Of a DNA stretch of 64,000 nt, positions 1 to 11,412 are shown in pieces. The notes beneath the pieces are model-generated. The model made no database searches and was not told the DNA's origin. It saw nothing but the letters and a program-made list of their open reading frames with translations. The DNA comes from Enterococcus sp. RIT-PI-f (GTDB lineage: Bacteria > Bacillota > Bacilli > Lactobacillales > Enterococcaceae): contig NZ_LHOX01000017.1 of NCBI RefSeq assembly GCF_001297065.1, positions 62,001 through 126,000 on the forward strand, given 5' to 3'. The translations under genes were made by a program, and so were the position numbers. Positions within the stretch are counted from its first letter, which is position 1. The number at the start of each line of letters is the position of its first letter.

Positions 1-1910
1 GGTGCTGGCATTTCATCCCGCATATCTCGTCCTGGCTGCATCAATGCTTTCAAAATGTCAATGATCGTTTCTTTCCCAACTTGAAGCGTGTCGGCTAATG
101 AAGCAGGATCCAGACTGGCCAACGCCGCCTTATTTTCCTCCTGATTGCCTGATGCTAGCTCATTCAAAGAAATAGCCGCGATACGCAAAATTTCTTTCGC
201 CGTATCATAACTTTCCGGATGGATCCCGGTTTGATCAAGAATGACTTTTCCACCAGGAATGCGCATAAACCCAATAGCTTGTTCATAGGCTTTTGGCCCT
301 AAACGTGGCACTTTCTTCAATTGTGTGCGTTGGCTAAAGGCACCATTTTCTTCGCGATAGTTGACGATGTTTTGAGCGGTGGTTTTGTTTAACCCTGCAA
401 CATGCTGCAGCAATTGACCACTCGCTGTGTTCACATCCACCCCAACTTGGTTGACGGCTGTTTCGACCACGAAATCCAATTGCTCAGCCAGTCTTTTTTG
501 TGAAACATCATGTTGGTATTGGCCAACACCTACAGATTGCGGATCAATTTTGACCAATTCGGCCAATGGATCTTGTAAGCGACGGCCGATACTGATGGCA
601 CTGCGCTCTTCCACTTGAAGTTCTGGAAATTCTTGCCGTGCCAAAGGACTGGCCGAGTAAACAGAAGCCCCTGCTTCATTCACGATCACGTAATACACGT
701 CTTGATCGACTTGTTTGATTTGTTCTGCTACAAATTGTTCTGATTCGCGGCTAGCCGTTCCATTACCGATGGCTACCATATCGACATGATAGGTTTCCAA
801 TAGACGGCGAAAAGCTGGTCCAGCAGCTTGGCGCTTGTTGTTTGGTGCTGGCTTATGAGGATAAATGACCTCGATTGCCAATACTTTCCCAGTCTGATCG
901 ATCACAGCCAATTTGCAGCCTGTCCGATAGGCCGGGTCAAAACCTAAAACGATCTTGCCTTTCAACGGCGATTGCAATAATAGATTGCGCAGGTTATCGC
1001 CAAAAATCGTGATGGCTTGTTCGTCCGCTTGCTCTTTTAATTCATTGCGGATTTCTCGTTCGATGGCTGGTGCGATAAAGCGTTTATAGGCGTCAGCGAT
1101 TGCCTCTTTGACAACATCAGCAGCCGGTGAGGCGGTATTTTTGATTTCTTTGCGGGCTAGATACTCTAAGATTTTGGCGTCATCCGCTTGCAGTGTGACT
1201 TTCAAGATGCCCTCTTGTTCCCCGCGATTGGTTGCTAAGATTCGGTGTGAGACCATTTTGCTGATGGGATGCTGAAAGTCATAGTACATCTCATATACAC
1301 CTTTCTCATCTTTCTCCGCATCTTTGACTGTGCTTTTGTAGAGTCCTTTGTTTTGGAAATAGCTTCTGACCCATGTGCGATACGCAGCGGTATCGCCTAT
1401 CATTTCTGCAATGATCTCGTGCGCCCCTTGCATCACATCAGCAATCGTCGGGACCGCTTCATTCAGATAAGCCGCGGCATGATCAGCTGGAGATTGTTTT
1501 GGAAAAGTCAATAACCAATCAGCAAAGCTGCCTAAGCCATTTTCTTTAGCGATCGTCGCTTTCGTCCGTCTTTTTTGTTTAAATGGACGATAGAGATCTT
1601 CAACTGTCTGCATTTTGGCAGCTGCCAGGATGGCTTGCTGCAATTCGGGCGTCAGCTTGTCTTGTTCTTCGATCAGACGCAATACCTCTGCTTTTCGCTT
1701 CACTAAGTTTTCAACATATGTATATCGTTCCTCGATATCTCTGATTTGGACTTCATCTAATCCGTTTGTCATTTCTTTACGATAACGGGCAATAAAAGGA
1801 ACGGTATTGCCATCTTGCAGGAGTTGCAAGACAGTCGTAATTTGTTTTTTTGTAAATGCCGTCATTTCTGCGGTCACTAATTGTAGTACATCTTGATTCA
1901 TTTCAGCCAT
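1..1910 (-). CDS. tex: Tex family S1 RNA-binding transcription accessory protein (3' end cut by window)
   Basis: Reading the reverse complement from an ATG at 1910 gives an open frame of about 636 residues that runs off the window. The N-terminus (MAEMNQDVLQLVTAEM, then FIARYRKEMTNGLDEVQ) is the Tex_N signature. Further in are the YqgF/RNase H-like part (around GFDPAYRTGCKLAVID), the conserved VGVGQYQHDV segment and the helix-hairpin-helix part. The visible end (GRDMRDEMPA) lies just before the C-terminal S1 domain, which is outside the window. An AAAGGTGA ribosome site sits 7 nt before the ATG. The family is a nucleic-acid-binding factor linked to transcription and stress; the exact role here is inferred from the family. 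Confidence 0.93.
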   Translation of the reverse strand, partial: MAEMNQDVLQLVTAEMTAFTKKQITTVLQLLQDGNTVPFIARYRKEMTNGLDEVQIRDIEERYTYVENLVKRKAEVLRLIEEQDKLTPELQQAILAAAKMQTVEDLYRPFKQKRRTKATIAKENGLGSFADWLLTFPKQSPADHAAAYLNEAVPTIADVMQGAHEIIAEMIGDTAAYRTWVRSYFQNKGLYKSTVKDAEKDEKGVYEMYYDFQHPISKMVSHRILATNRGEQEGILKVTLQADDAKILEYLARKEIKNTASPAADVVKEAIADAYKRFIAPAIEREIRNELKEQADEQAITIFGDNLRNLLLQSPLKGKIVLGFDPAYRTGCKLAVIDQTGKVLAIEVIYPHKPAPNNKRQAAGPAFRRLLETYHVDMVAIGNGTASRESEQFVAEQIKQVDQDVYYVIVNEAGASVYSASPLARQEFPELQVEERSAISIGRRLQDPLAELVKIDPQSVGVGQYQHDVSQKRLAEQLDFVVETAVNQVGVDVNTASGQLLQHVAGLNKTTAQNIVNYREENGAFSQRTQLKKVPRLGPKAYEQAIGFMRIPGGKVILDQTGIHPESYDTAKEILRIAAISLNELASGNQEENKAALASLDPASLADTLQVGKETIIDILKALMQPGRDMRDEMPA

Positions 1911-1951
1911 TGATTCTTCACCTTTCTTTATTCATTTCTTTATGATACCAC

Positions 1952-1975
1952 AAAAAAAACAGCGGATGCCGCTGT
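1952..1975 (-). terminator. Rho-independent terminator after the metallophosphatase gene
   Basis: On the minus strand ACAGCGG-CAT-CCGCTGT forms a perfect 7-bp stem followed by at least seven T. It lies downstream of the phosphatase gene and upstream of tex, so it probably separates the two transcripts. A second copy of the outer arm (AACAGC near 2000-2006) allows a longer nested hairpin. Confidence 0.8.
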
Positions 1976-2051
1976 GCCCTAAGCGAGCGGCAAGCAGTCT
2001 GCTGTTTTTTTCTTCACATCATGTACCTCTTACCTTTGCAGCACAAGTCTT

Positions 2052-2786
2052 TTAAAAGTCTGGTTGCCATGGGCCAGTTAAGTTTTGATATTCGATGTCT
2101 TGGACAATGCCCTGCTGATCAAATATGACCCCATGAACTGAGCCACCAAAGACCGCACCGCCATCAATGCCGATTTTATGATCGCTGATCCACAGATCGG
2201 TGGTTTGCATATCACCATGCAGCATCGGTGTGATGGTATGGCCAAAGACGATCGTCTTTCCGGTTCGGTTTTTTGTTTGATGAAATGGCTCCCGAATCCA
2301 GATAAAGTCATGATCAGAAGTATCTTGCCAATGCTTCTTGGACAAATCAACGCCAGCATGGACAAAAAGATAATTGCCCCATTCATAATAAAGCGGACGT
2401 GCCATCAAAAATTCGATCAGCTCTTGGTAGCGGCTGCGGATTATCATGGCGATCTCTGTTGGGGAATACTCTTCAGTTGCGCCTGTATGCAAAAGACTTT
2501 CTATCGTCTCTTTGCCACCATTACGTACATAAGCATTGAACCAATCTTCTGGCGCCTGCAAAAATTGAAGGAAATATTCTTCATGGTTTCCACGTAAGTA
2601 GATGGCTTGTTGCTCTTCTACGAGTTGTTTGCCCAATAAAAAACATTCTTTGGTTTTTGGCCCACGATCGTTGAGGTCGCCGATCAATAATAATTGATGT
2701 CGATCAGGATCAAAGTCTTGCAAAAGCTTTTTAAAAAGATCAGCCATTCCATGGATATCACTGATCACATACATCAAGTTTTTCAT
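2052..2786 (-). CDS. Calcineurin-like metallophosphatase (Ser/Thr phosphatase / diadenosine tetraphosphatase type)
   Basis: 244 residues. The metallophosphoesterase motifs are all visible: DIHG at 10-13, GDLNDRG at 36-42, GNHE at 66-69, then HAGVD and FGHT further on. This is the PPP-family pattern of a two-metal hydrolase acting on phosphoproteins or dinucleoside polyphosphates; sequence alone does not decide the substrate. GGAGG lies 9 nt before the ATG. The gene stands alone between two non-coding gaps and is followed by a terminator, so it is probably monocistronic. Confidence 0.85.
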   Translation of the reverse strand: MKNLMYVISDIHGMADLFKKLLQDFDPDRHQLLLIGDLNDRGPKTKECFLLGKQLVEEQQAIYLRGNHEEYFLQFLQAPEDWFNAYVRNGGKETIESLLHTGATEEYSPTEIAMIIRSRYQELIEFLMARPLYYEWGNYLFVHAGVDLSKKHWQDTSDHDFIWIREPFHQTKNRTGKTIVFGHTITPMLHGDMQTTDLWISDHKIGIDGGAVFGGSVHGVIFDQQGIVQDIEYQNLTGPWQPDF

Positions 2787-2900
2787 GAAAGCGGGTCCTC
2801 CAATCTTTTTTTCGGGGATGCCTAGAACCGATCATCCTCACCTGAAGCTATCGAAACAATCTTTTAAAAGTTAGAAGTGATATTTCTTCGTTAACAGGTC

Positions 2901-3272
2901 TCATTTACCAGAAACAGCATAGTAGTTGCCATCTGGATCAGCAAAATTAAAGACCATTTGTTCCTCCATTTGAATCAAATCGCCTACCTCAACATTTGCC
3001 TCAAGCATTTGTTTATATAGGGAGGTAATGTCTTCTGAAAAGAACATGATTGATGGTGAATTCAAAGCAACTTCTGGTGAATGTGCTTCGATAAAGGTAC
3101 GATCGTAAATCACAAAATGGGTGTCTGCTTGTGCGCTTGGGGCAATCTCCACCACTGATGTGCCATCAACAGATTGCTGATCAATGATCACAAACCCAAA
3201 TGATTGCCAAAAAGTGATTGCTGCTGGCACATCTGCGACGTACAGCATCACTTGCATGTTATTTGAGAACAT
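2901..3272 (-). CDS. VOC (glyoxalase/bleomycin-resistance fold) family protein
   Basis: 123 residues with the vicinal-oxygen-chelate layout: a first beta-strand module (MQVMLYVADVPAAITFWQSF) and a second ending in NFADPDGNYYAV, the usual C-terminal VOC signature. The family includes metal-dependent lyases and dioxygenases and antibiotic-binding proteins; no specific activity can be assigned. GGAGG precedes the ATG by 7 nt. It follows the DUF1149 gene with a 13-nt gap, so the two are probably co-transcribed. Confidence 0.8.
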   Translation of the reverse strand: MFSNNMQVMLYVADVPAAITFWQSFGFVIIDQQSVDGTSVVEIAPSAQADTHFVIYDRTFIEAHSPEVALNSPSIMFFSEDITSLYKQMLEANVEVGDLIQMEEQMVFNFADPDGNYYAVSGK

Positions 3273-3285
3273 TTTTTTCCTCCAG

Positions 3286-3693
3286 TTAGTCTTCTTTGTT
3301 GTCTGTTTCTTGATTATTGTTGGTATTGAAGTTCAATTGCAAACCTGGTTTGTCTGTAATGATCTCTGTCACTTCATAGGTCAACCGTTTGATGATATCA
3401 AATAATGGCTCAACTAGACGATCTGTTTCCGCTTTTGACAGATCGTCTCCTGATTCGACTTTGCGATTCAAGATATGGTTGACTTGTCCTACGCGACCTG
3501 ATAACACATACTCTGGAAAAACCAATTGAAATTCTAAACGCGCACCAATGATGCTGTTCTTTTCCATATATGCTTCGTCTTTTACCTTCAAGGGGGCAAA
3601 TCCGACATTTAATTTTGTTTCCATTTCTTTGTCTTTTGGTTTCATATCGAAGTGATAGGCTTCGACGATTGGTTGCTGTCTTTTGATTTCCAC
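3286..3693 (-). CDS. DUF1149 family protein
   Basis: 135 residues from a GTG start (MEIKRQQPIVEAYHFD...). A longer frame exists to 3726, but AAGGAG sits 10 nt before this GTG and inside the longer reading, and the family normally begins at this motif. The family is small, cytosolic and found in lactic acid bacteria, with no established function. The tail is Asn/Asp/Glu-rich and hydrophilic. A TGC-TATACT extended -10 lies just upstream (about 3713-3721 on the minus strand), consistent with a promoter serving this gene and the VOC gene. Confidence 0.8.
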   Translation of the reverse strand: MEIKRQQPIVEAYHFDMKPKDKEMETKLNVGFAPLKVKDEAYMEKNSIIGARLEFQLVFPEYVLSGRVGQVNHILNRKVESGDDLSKAETDRLVEPLFDIIKRLTYEVTEIITDKPGLQLNFNTNNNQETDNKED

Positions 3694-3763
3694 AATTTTC
3701 ACGCTCCTTAAATAAAAGTATAGCACAAGAGATTCTATGCGCCTACTCGAATTCTTGATATCA

Positions 3764-3791
3764 CAAAAAAACGACCCTACAGGTCGTTTTT
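3764..3791 (-). terminator. Terminator downstream of sepM-like gene
   Basis: ACGACC-loop-GGTCGT stem flanked by A-run and T-run on both sides. It lies immediately after the stop of the PDZ protease gene on the minus strand. Because the T-tract is symmetrical it could also work in the other direction. Confidence 0.75.
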
Positions 3792-3798
3792 TGTCATG

Positions 3799-5882
<2,084 letters not shown>

Positions 5883-5922
5883 CGTCTTCTCCTCCAACTA
5901 AACGCACCTCTAAGGTAAAATA

Positions 5923-5950
5923 AATATAGCACTGTTCCTCAAAATAGCAA
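5923..5950 (-). promoter_or_regulatory. Probable promoter of rsmD-coaD-sepM
   Basis: On the minus strand TTGCTA (5950-5945), a 16-bp spacer and TATATT (5928-5923) precede rsmD by about 40 nt. Confidence 0.55.
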
Positions 5951-6035
5951 GTATGTCTCACCTTTTTTTACAGTTTTTCACACGACTAGCTATGACATGT
6001 AACAGATGACCTGCCACACATGTCAAATTCTGAGC

Positions 6036-6064
6036 AAAAAAATAGCGGCGCTGCGACACGCCAC
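6036..6064 (-). terminator. Terminator after ylbG
   Basis: Minus strand GTGGCG-8-nt loop-CGCCGC stem followed by TATTTTTTT, directly downstream of the ylbG stop. It ends the ylaN...ylbG transcript. Confidence 0.75.
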
Positions 6065-6070
6065 CATTAT

Positions 6071-6415
6071 TTACACATGCTCAGCTAAGCGAATCATTGT
6101 ATTTTTCTCTTCAACGTCAAAGCCATCATCTTTGCTTGGATACGCTTCATCGGTGCCGATTTTATCCGCAAAGTCCATCGCCACATCAGGGCGATAAGAC
6201 GGTTCAACCTGACGGACAAAATGGAATTGTTCGATTTTGTTTTTTTTCGCTTCATATTCTTCTTCATTCAAATACATCACCACATATTTCATTTTACGTG
6301 ACACATAGTGAACAAAGCCAAAACGACGCAAGTTTTTCAATTGGCGCAAACTATAGACCCATACGATCAGCCCACGTCGCTTTTGGATTTGGAATGGTTC
6401 TTTTTCTTCATGCAT
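6071..6415 (-). CDS. ylbG: YlbG family protein (DUF2129)
   Basis: 114 residues from ATG 6415, chosen because GGAGG lies 8 nt upstream and the family core begins just after it (RRGLIVWVYSLRQLKNLRRFG). The frame is open further upstream but overlaps ylbF. The core is a small cytosolic DUF2129 domain of unknown function, followed by an acidic tail of about 30 residues. It overlaps the end of ylbF by 8 nt; the ylbF-ylbG pairing is the same as in Bacillus. Confidence 0.88.
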   Translation of the reverse strand: MHEEKEPFQIQKRRGLIVWVYSLRQLKNLRRFGFVHYVSRKMKYVVMYLNEEEYEAKKNKIEQFHFVRQVEPSYRPDVAMDFADKIGTDEAYPSKDDGFDVEEKNTMIRLAEHV

Positions 6416-6830
6416 GACAATTTCCTCCACAACTTGTTTTTGAATGAAAAAACGGACTACCGGCATCGACTTTGACTGAAGCTGAAAAACAGGTTGCGAT
6501 CGATACAGTGATTTCATCAAGTAAGCGTTGCAGATTGGTTTCAGCTAAGCGATAGTCGCTCACGCGGTCATTCATGTCCAGATTGCGTTTGGCTTGACGC
6601 ATACTGCGTCTGGCTTCTTTGAAACCTGGTGCGAATTCACCGTAAGATTCAATATTCTCAAATGCACGTTTTTCCGTCACAAAAGACTCGATCAGTGTGC
6701 GTACGACTTCATCTTGGTACATCTGTTGTCTATTTGTTGCATACGCCGTAAACGTGGTGCTGTCCTTGATCGTCTTTGTCACCCGTTCAATTTGATCCAC
6801 GATCTCAAAAAATTCTTTATTGTATATCAT
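6408..6830 (-). CDS. ylbF: YlbF/YmcA (RicF-type) regulator of RNA maturation and development
   Basis: 140 residues: an all-helical YlbF/YmcA domain, then a C-terminal tail with Cys residues in ATC and CGGNC. In Bacillus subtilis RicF works with RicA and RicT, the complex carries Fe-S clusters through such Cys residues, and it assists RNase Y-dependent mRNA processing. Co-location with ylbG and a ylbC-like gene supports the assignment. Fe-S binding here is inferred from the retained Cys motif. It overlaps the end of the upstream CAP-associated gene by 14 nt. Confidence 0.87.
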   Translation of the reverse strand: MIYNKEFFEIVDQIERVTKTIKDSTTFTAYATNRQQMYQDEVVRTLIESFVTEKRAFENIESYGEFAPGFKEARRSMRQAKRNLDMNDRVSDYRLAETNLQRLLDEITVSIATCFSASVKVDAGSPFFHSKTSCGGNCHA

Positions 6831-7947
6831 CCGTTGTACTAGCCTCGGTTTCTTCTTCTTGTTCTTGCACTAAGACTACCATATTTTCTTGCGAAAAAGC
6901 AATTCCTATCTTTTCAGCGGCGTCGTGGGATAAACGTTCTGCAGTAGCTGGGTCGCTGAACCAAGAAAGAATACTAAAAGTCGGATCATAGACAGGCGCC
7001 TCAAAGATCGTAGCTGTGGCTGTTATGGCTTGATCTTGCAGCAATTCTTGCCACTCTTCCGTCGTTAGATTGAAATTACTCGTTTTTTCACTAGACAAGG
7101 CTTTCTGATACGAATGGATCCTCTGGGATGTCAGATGATCTGCGCTATTTTCAGTCACTTCCTGTAACAATGTCGAAGCTTCTTTCTGGGTATCTAGATT
7201 TGCCGAATAGGTATCCAACTGCTGGATGCCGCGCATTTTTTCAATAATCACGAAAGCGAGTGTTCCTTTATCCAAAGCGGCTTGCTCTGAGGAGATTGTC
7301 TGAGATGTTTGGAAAAGCGGGCGTTCTCCCTCTGTTAGCGGATAGGGTGCCAATTTCAATAATGTGGTCTGGTCCAGATAGCTGATTGCTTGCAATTTGG
7401 CGGTGATATGATCAAAGAACAAGACGGCAAAAGTCCCATTGTCAAAAGCCACCAATGGACGATAATTCATATCTGATTCCATGAGTTCAAAACTGACGGT
7501 CCGATCATTTTGCTTCAGACTGAAATTGGGATAGATCATGGTTAAGTCTGTCAATTCCGCCAACGTCATTCCCATTGTAAATGGCGTCAATGAAGACCCG
7601 CCTTCACCAATGACTTTGATTGCTTGGACACTTTCACCATCCGTATTGATCTCAATATATTGCTGATCGTCCAATTGATTATAGACCCTCACTTCAAAAT
7701 CATAGCCGGTGCGATACGTTCGCACCGGCAGGCCATAATCTTCTTCAAAGTCTGAAACAGGTTCGCCAATTGCATTGGCAAGACCGTCCGCTTTGATTGT
7801 TTCATAATTCATTGTTGTAGGTGCTTTGACTGGATTCTCAGAAAGAAAAGGCGTATCAGAAGCATGCTGGTAAAATACCGGCTGTAAATAGACAACCGCT
7901 AAGGCAAAGATAAATAGACACCCGAACAACATGCTTCTATGTTTCAT
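6817..7947 (-). CDS. YlbC-like secreted/anchored protein with CAP-associated domain
   Basis: 376 residues. An N-terminal hydrophobic segment (about 6-22) looks like a signal anchor with no lipobox Cys. The middle (about 50-190) matches the CAP-associated N-terminal domain, with GEPVSDFEEDYGLPVRTYRTG. The C-terminal part resembles a CAP/SCP-fold domain but without an obvious full set of His/Glu metal ligands, so it may be degenerate. The tail is Glu/Thr-rich. Its place between pyc and ylbF matches ylbC of Bacillus. Function unknown; probably extracytoplasmic. Confidence 0.75.
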   Translation of the reverse strand: MKHRSMLFGCLFIFALAVVYLQPVFYQHASDTPFLSENPVKAPTTMNYETIKADGLANAIGEPVSDFEEDYGLPVRTYRTGYDFEVRVYNQLDDQQYIEINTDGESVQAIKVIGEGGSSLTPFTMGMTLAELTDLTMIYPNFSLKQNDRTVSFELMESDMNYRPLVAFDNGTFAVLFFDHITAKLQAISYLDQTTLLKLAPYPLTEGERPLFQTSQTISSEQAALDKGTLAFVIIEKMRGIQQLDTYSANLDTQKEASTLLQEVTENSADHLTSQRIHSYQKALSSEKTSNFNLTTEEWQELLQDQAITATATIFEAPVYDPTFSILSWFSDPATAERLSHDAAEKIGIAFSQENMVVLVQEQEEETEASTTDDIQ

Positions 7948-7962
7948 TTTTGCGTCAGCTCC

Positions 7963-10900
7963 CTACTTTTCTTTGATTTCGATCAAAAGATCACCTGATT
8001 GGATCGGTTCACCAGCAGCGACATAGACGTGTTCGACTACGCCTGCAAAACGCGCTTCAACTGATGTTTCCATCTTCATGGCTTCTGTCACCATCAAGGT
8101 TTGGCCTTTAGCCACACGGTCGCCTTTATGCACGAGAATCTCTAATACTGATCCACTCATAGACGCGCCGATTTGTTCTTTGTTCGTTGGTTCAGCTTTC
8201 CGTTTGGTTTGAACTGAGCTAATGATTGAATTGTCTTTGACGACGATTTCTCGTCGTTGACCATTCAGATTGAAGAACAGCGTCCGGTTCCCTTCGATGT
8301 CTGCTTCACCAATCTCATCCAAGCGAATAATCAAAATCTTGCCTTTTTCTAGTTCAACATTGATGGTTTCACCTAAACGCATGCCGTTGAAGAACGTTGG
8401 CGTATCCAACACTTTGACATCAGCAAACTGCTCATAGGCTTTGCGATAATCTAAAAAGACTTGTGGATACATCAAGTAACTTAACACTTCTTCATGTTTT
8501 GGCTGATAGCCGATTTTTTCAGCAAGTTCTTGTTTGACAGTCTCAAAATCAACTGGTTTGGCAAAAGCGCCAGGACGTTCTGTGTAAGCTGGGCGTCCTT
8601 TCAAGATGATTTTCTGCAATTTCTCTGGGAAACCGCCAACAGGCTGGCCCAACTCTCCTTGGAAGAAGGTCACAACTGATTCAGGGAAACTAAGATTGTC
8701 TCCTTGTTCATAAATATCTTGTTCACTCAAGCCGTTTTGAACCATGAATAATGCCATGTCTCCCACAACTTTCGAGGAAGGTGTTACTTTGACGATATCG
8801 CCAAACATCATGTTGACATCATGATACACTTCCTTGATCTCGTCCCATTTCTCGCCTAAACCAACCGCTTTGGCTTGCTGTTGCAAGTTGGAATACTGAC
8901 CGCCAGGCATTTCGTGTTTATAGACTTCGGTTTGCGGTGCATTCAAGCCATTTTCAAATGAATGGTAATACATGCGGACATCTTCCCAGTAATGGTTCAA
9001 TTGTTGAATATTATCGACATTGATCTCTGGACAGCGCGCACCGTTCACTAATGCATAGTAAAGACTGCTCATACTAGGCTGGCTGGTGGCACCACTGACA
9101 GCAGACATGGCGACATCCACAATATCGACGCCAGCTTTTGTCGCAGCTGAATAGGTGATGATCCCATTGCCGCTCGTATCGTGGGTGTGCAAGTGGATCG
9201 GCACATCAATACTGTCTTTCAATTCGCTGATCAAACGGTAGGCCGCTTGCGGTTTCAATAATCCAGCCATGTCTTTGATCGCAATGATATGGGCACCTAG
9301 ATTTTGTAATTCTTTGGCCATATCTTTGTAATATTGAACAGAATATTTTTGACGTGTTGGATCATTGATATCTCCGGTATAACAAATCGTCGCTTCAGCA
9401 ATCTTTCCGGTATCTCTCACTGCTTGGATACTTTTCTCCATTTGCGGGATCCAGTTCAAACTATCAAAGATACGGAAAACATCAATGCCCTGATCTGCAG
9501 CTTCTTTGATAAATTCGACTAAGACATTGTCAGGATAGTTGGAATAGCCCACAGCATTTGACCCTCTAAAGAGCATTTGCAGCAATGTATTCGGCATGCG
9601 TTTGCGGAACATCCGCAATCTTTCCCATGGATCCTCAGTCAAGAAACGATAGGCAACGTCAAACGTCGCACCGCCCCACATCTCACTTGAGAACAATTGC
9701 GGGATCGCTTCTTCTGTCATAGCAGCAATTTTCTTAAAGTCTTGGGTCCTGACACGGGTCGCCAACAAGCTTTGATGGGCATCACGGAAAGTTGTATCTG
9801 TCAACAGCACATTTTTCTGGTTGCCGATCCATGATACGACCGCATCAGCCCCGTTCTGATCCAATACTTGTTTTGCACTTGTGTAATCCGCCAATGTTTC
9901 GATCTTTTGCGGCAAGCGTGGTTCATTGTAAAAAGGTTTAGGTTGTTTTTCAATACCTGGGAAACCGTTGATCGTGATTTCACCGATATATTTCATCGTT
10001 TTGTTGCCACGATCACGAATCCGCGGAAAATCAAATAATTCTGGTGTATTATCAATAAATGTTGTTTTGGCCTCTCCAGAACGAAACGCTGGATGAGAAA
10101 CGACATTTCTCATGAACAGGATATTGGTTTTGACACCTCTGATCCGAAATTCTTTCAAACAGCGCATCATTTTTTGAATGGCTTGATCAAAAGTCGCTGC
10201 ATGGGTACAGACTTTTACCAGCAATGAATCAAAGTAAGGTGTCACGACTGCACCTGCGTAGGCATTTCCGACATCTAAACGCACACCGAAGCCACCTGGT
10301 GAACGGTAGGTATCGATTTTACCAGTATCCGGCATAAACTGATTTGCAGGATCTTCTGTGGTCACCCGACATTGGATCGCCACGCCTTCGAAACGAATAT
10401 CCTCTTGTTTCGGAATACCAATCTCTTTGTGGAGGTCTTTGCCTTGGGCAATCAAAATTTGTGTAGTCACAATATCAAGGTTAGTGATCATTTCAGTGAT
10501 GGTATGTTCGACTTGGACGCGAGGATTGACTTCGATAAAGTAGAATTTGTCCCCTTCAACCAAAAACTCAACGGTTCCAGCATTGATATAGCCAACATGC
10601 TTCATCAATTGAACAGCAGCTTGACAGATTTTTTCTCGTTGGGCCTCATCCATCGACACGCATGGCGCAACTTCCACCACTTTTTGATGTCGACGTTGAA
10701 CAGAACAATCCCGCTCGAACAAATGAACGACATTGCCATGTTTGTCCCCTAAGATCTGCACTTCAATATGTTTCGGATTGCTGATATATTTTTCAACATA
10801 GACTTCGTCACTGCCGAATGCTGCTTTGGCTTCGCTCTTTGCTCGTTCATAGCCGTCTCGTGCTTCTTTTTCATCGTGGGCGACACGCATGCCGCGGCCA

Positions 10901-11391
10901 CCGCCGCCTAACGCAGCTTTGATCATGATGGGGTACTCATGGGTTTTCGCAAAGTCCAGCACTTCTTCAACCGTATCGACGGGACCGTCTGATCCAGGAA
11001 TCGATTGAATCCCTGCTTCAACAGCTGCTGCTTTGGCTTTGATCTTGTCGCCAAAAATATCTAAATGGTGGGTCGAGGGACCAATGAAAATCAATCCTTC
11101 TTCTTCACAACGTTGTGCAAAGCCTAGGTTTTCTGATAAAAAGCCGTATCCAGGATGGATGCCCTGTGCTCCTGCTTTTTTTGCGGTACGGATGATATCT
11201 TCAATATCTAAATACGCGTCGATTGGGCGTTTGCCTTTACCGACCAAATAAGCTTCATCTGCTTTGAAGCGATGCACTGAATATTCATCTTCAGCTGCAT
11301 AGATCCCGACTGTTTTGATACCTAATTCCGCACATGCGCGAAAAACACGAATCGCGATCTCTCCGCGATTGGCAACAAGAATTTTTTTCAT
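7963..11391 (-). CDS. pyc: Pyruvate carboxylase
   Basis: 1142 residues, full length. Order of domains: biotin carboxylase (KKILVANRGEIAIRVFRA at the start, ATP-grasp glycine loop GGGGRGMR, about 1-455), carboxyltransferase (TDTTFRDAHQSLLATR near 540, through about 800), the PYC/OADA domain, then the biotinyl domain with the EAMKMET motif (biotinylated Lys near 1106). It makes oxaloacetate from pyruvate, bicarbonate and ATP, feeding aspartate synthesis and anaplerosis. It follows ftsW by 21 nt, the same order as in Bacillus, and is followed by the ylbC-like gene after 15 nt. Confidence 0.98.
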   Translation of the reverse strand: MKKILVANRGEIAIRVFRACAELGIKTVGIYAAEDEYSVHRFKADEAYLVGKGKRPIDAYLDIEDIIRTAKKAGAQGIHPGYGFLSENLGFAQRCEEEGLIFIGPSTHHLDIFGDKIKAKAAAVEAGIQSIPGSDGPVDTVEEVLDFAKTHEYPIMIKAALGGGGRGMRVAHDEKEARDGYERAKSEAKAAFGSDEVYVEKYISNPKHIEVQILGDKHGNVVHLFERDCSVQRRHQKVVEVAPCVSMDEAQREKICQAAVQLMKHVGYINAGTVEFLVEGDKFYFIEVNPRVQVEHTITEMITNLDIVTTQILIAQGKDLHKEIGIPKQEDIRFEGVAIQCRVTTEDPANQFMPDTGKIDTYRSPGGFGVRLDVGNAYAGAVVTPYFDSLLVKVCTHAATFDQAIQKMMRCLKEFRIRGVKTNILFMRNVVSHPAFRSGEAKTTFIDNTPELFDFPRIRDRGNKTMKYIGEITINGFPGIEKQPKPFYNEPRLPQKIETLADYTSAKQVLDQNGADAVVSWIGNQKNVLLTDTTFRDAHQSLLATRVRTQDFKKIAAMTEEAIPQLFSSEMWGGATFDVAYRFLTEDPWERLRMFRKRMPNTLLQMLFRGSNAVGYSNYPDNVLVEFIKEAADQGIDVFRIFDSLNWIPQMEKSIQAVRDTGKIAEATICYTGDINDPTRQKYSVQYYKDMAKELQNLGAHIIAIKDMAGLLKPQAAYRLISELKDSIDVPIHLHTHDTSGNGIITYSAATKAGVDIVDVAMSAVSGATSQPSMSSLYYALVNGARCPEINVDNIQQLNHYWEDVRMYYHSFENGLNAPQTEVYKHEMPGGQYSNLQQQAKAVGLGEKWDEIKEVYHDVNMMFGDIVKVTPSSKVVGDMALFMVQNGLSEQDIYEQGDNLSFPESVVTFFQGELGQPVGGFPEKLQKIILKGRPAYTERPGAFAKPVDFETVKQELAEKIGYQPKHEEVLSYLMYPQVFLDYRKAYEQFADVKVLDTPTFFNGMRLGETINVELEKGKILIIRLDEIGEADIEGNRTLFFNLNGQRREIVVKDNSIISSVQTKRKAEPTNKEQIGASMSGSVLEILVHKGDRVAKGQTLMVTEAMKMETSVEARFAGVVEHVYVAAGEPIQSGDLLIEIKEK

Positions 11392-11412
11392 CTAACCACT
11401 CCATTCAATTGA

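Noticed and set aside
6817-7947. Idea that the CAP-associated protein is a lipoprotein
   Set aside because: The N-terminus has a hydrophobic segment with a Cys (LFGCLF) near residue 10, but it lies inside the hydrophobic core rather than after a lipobox at its end.
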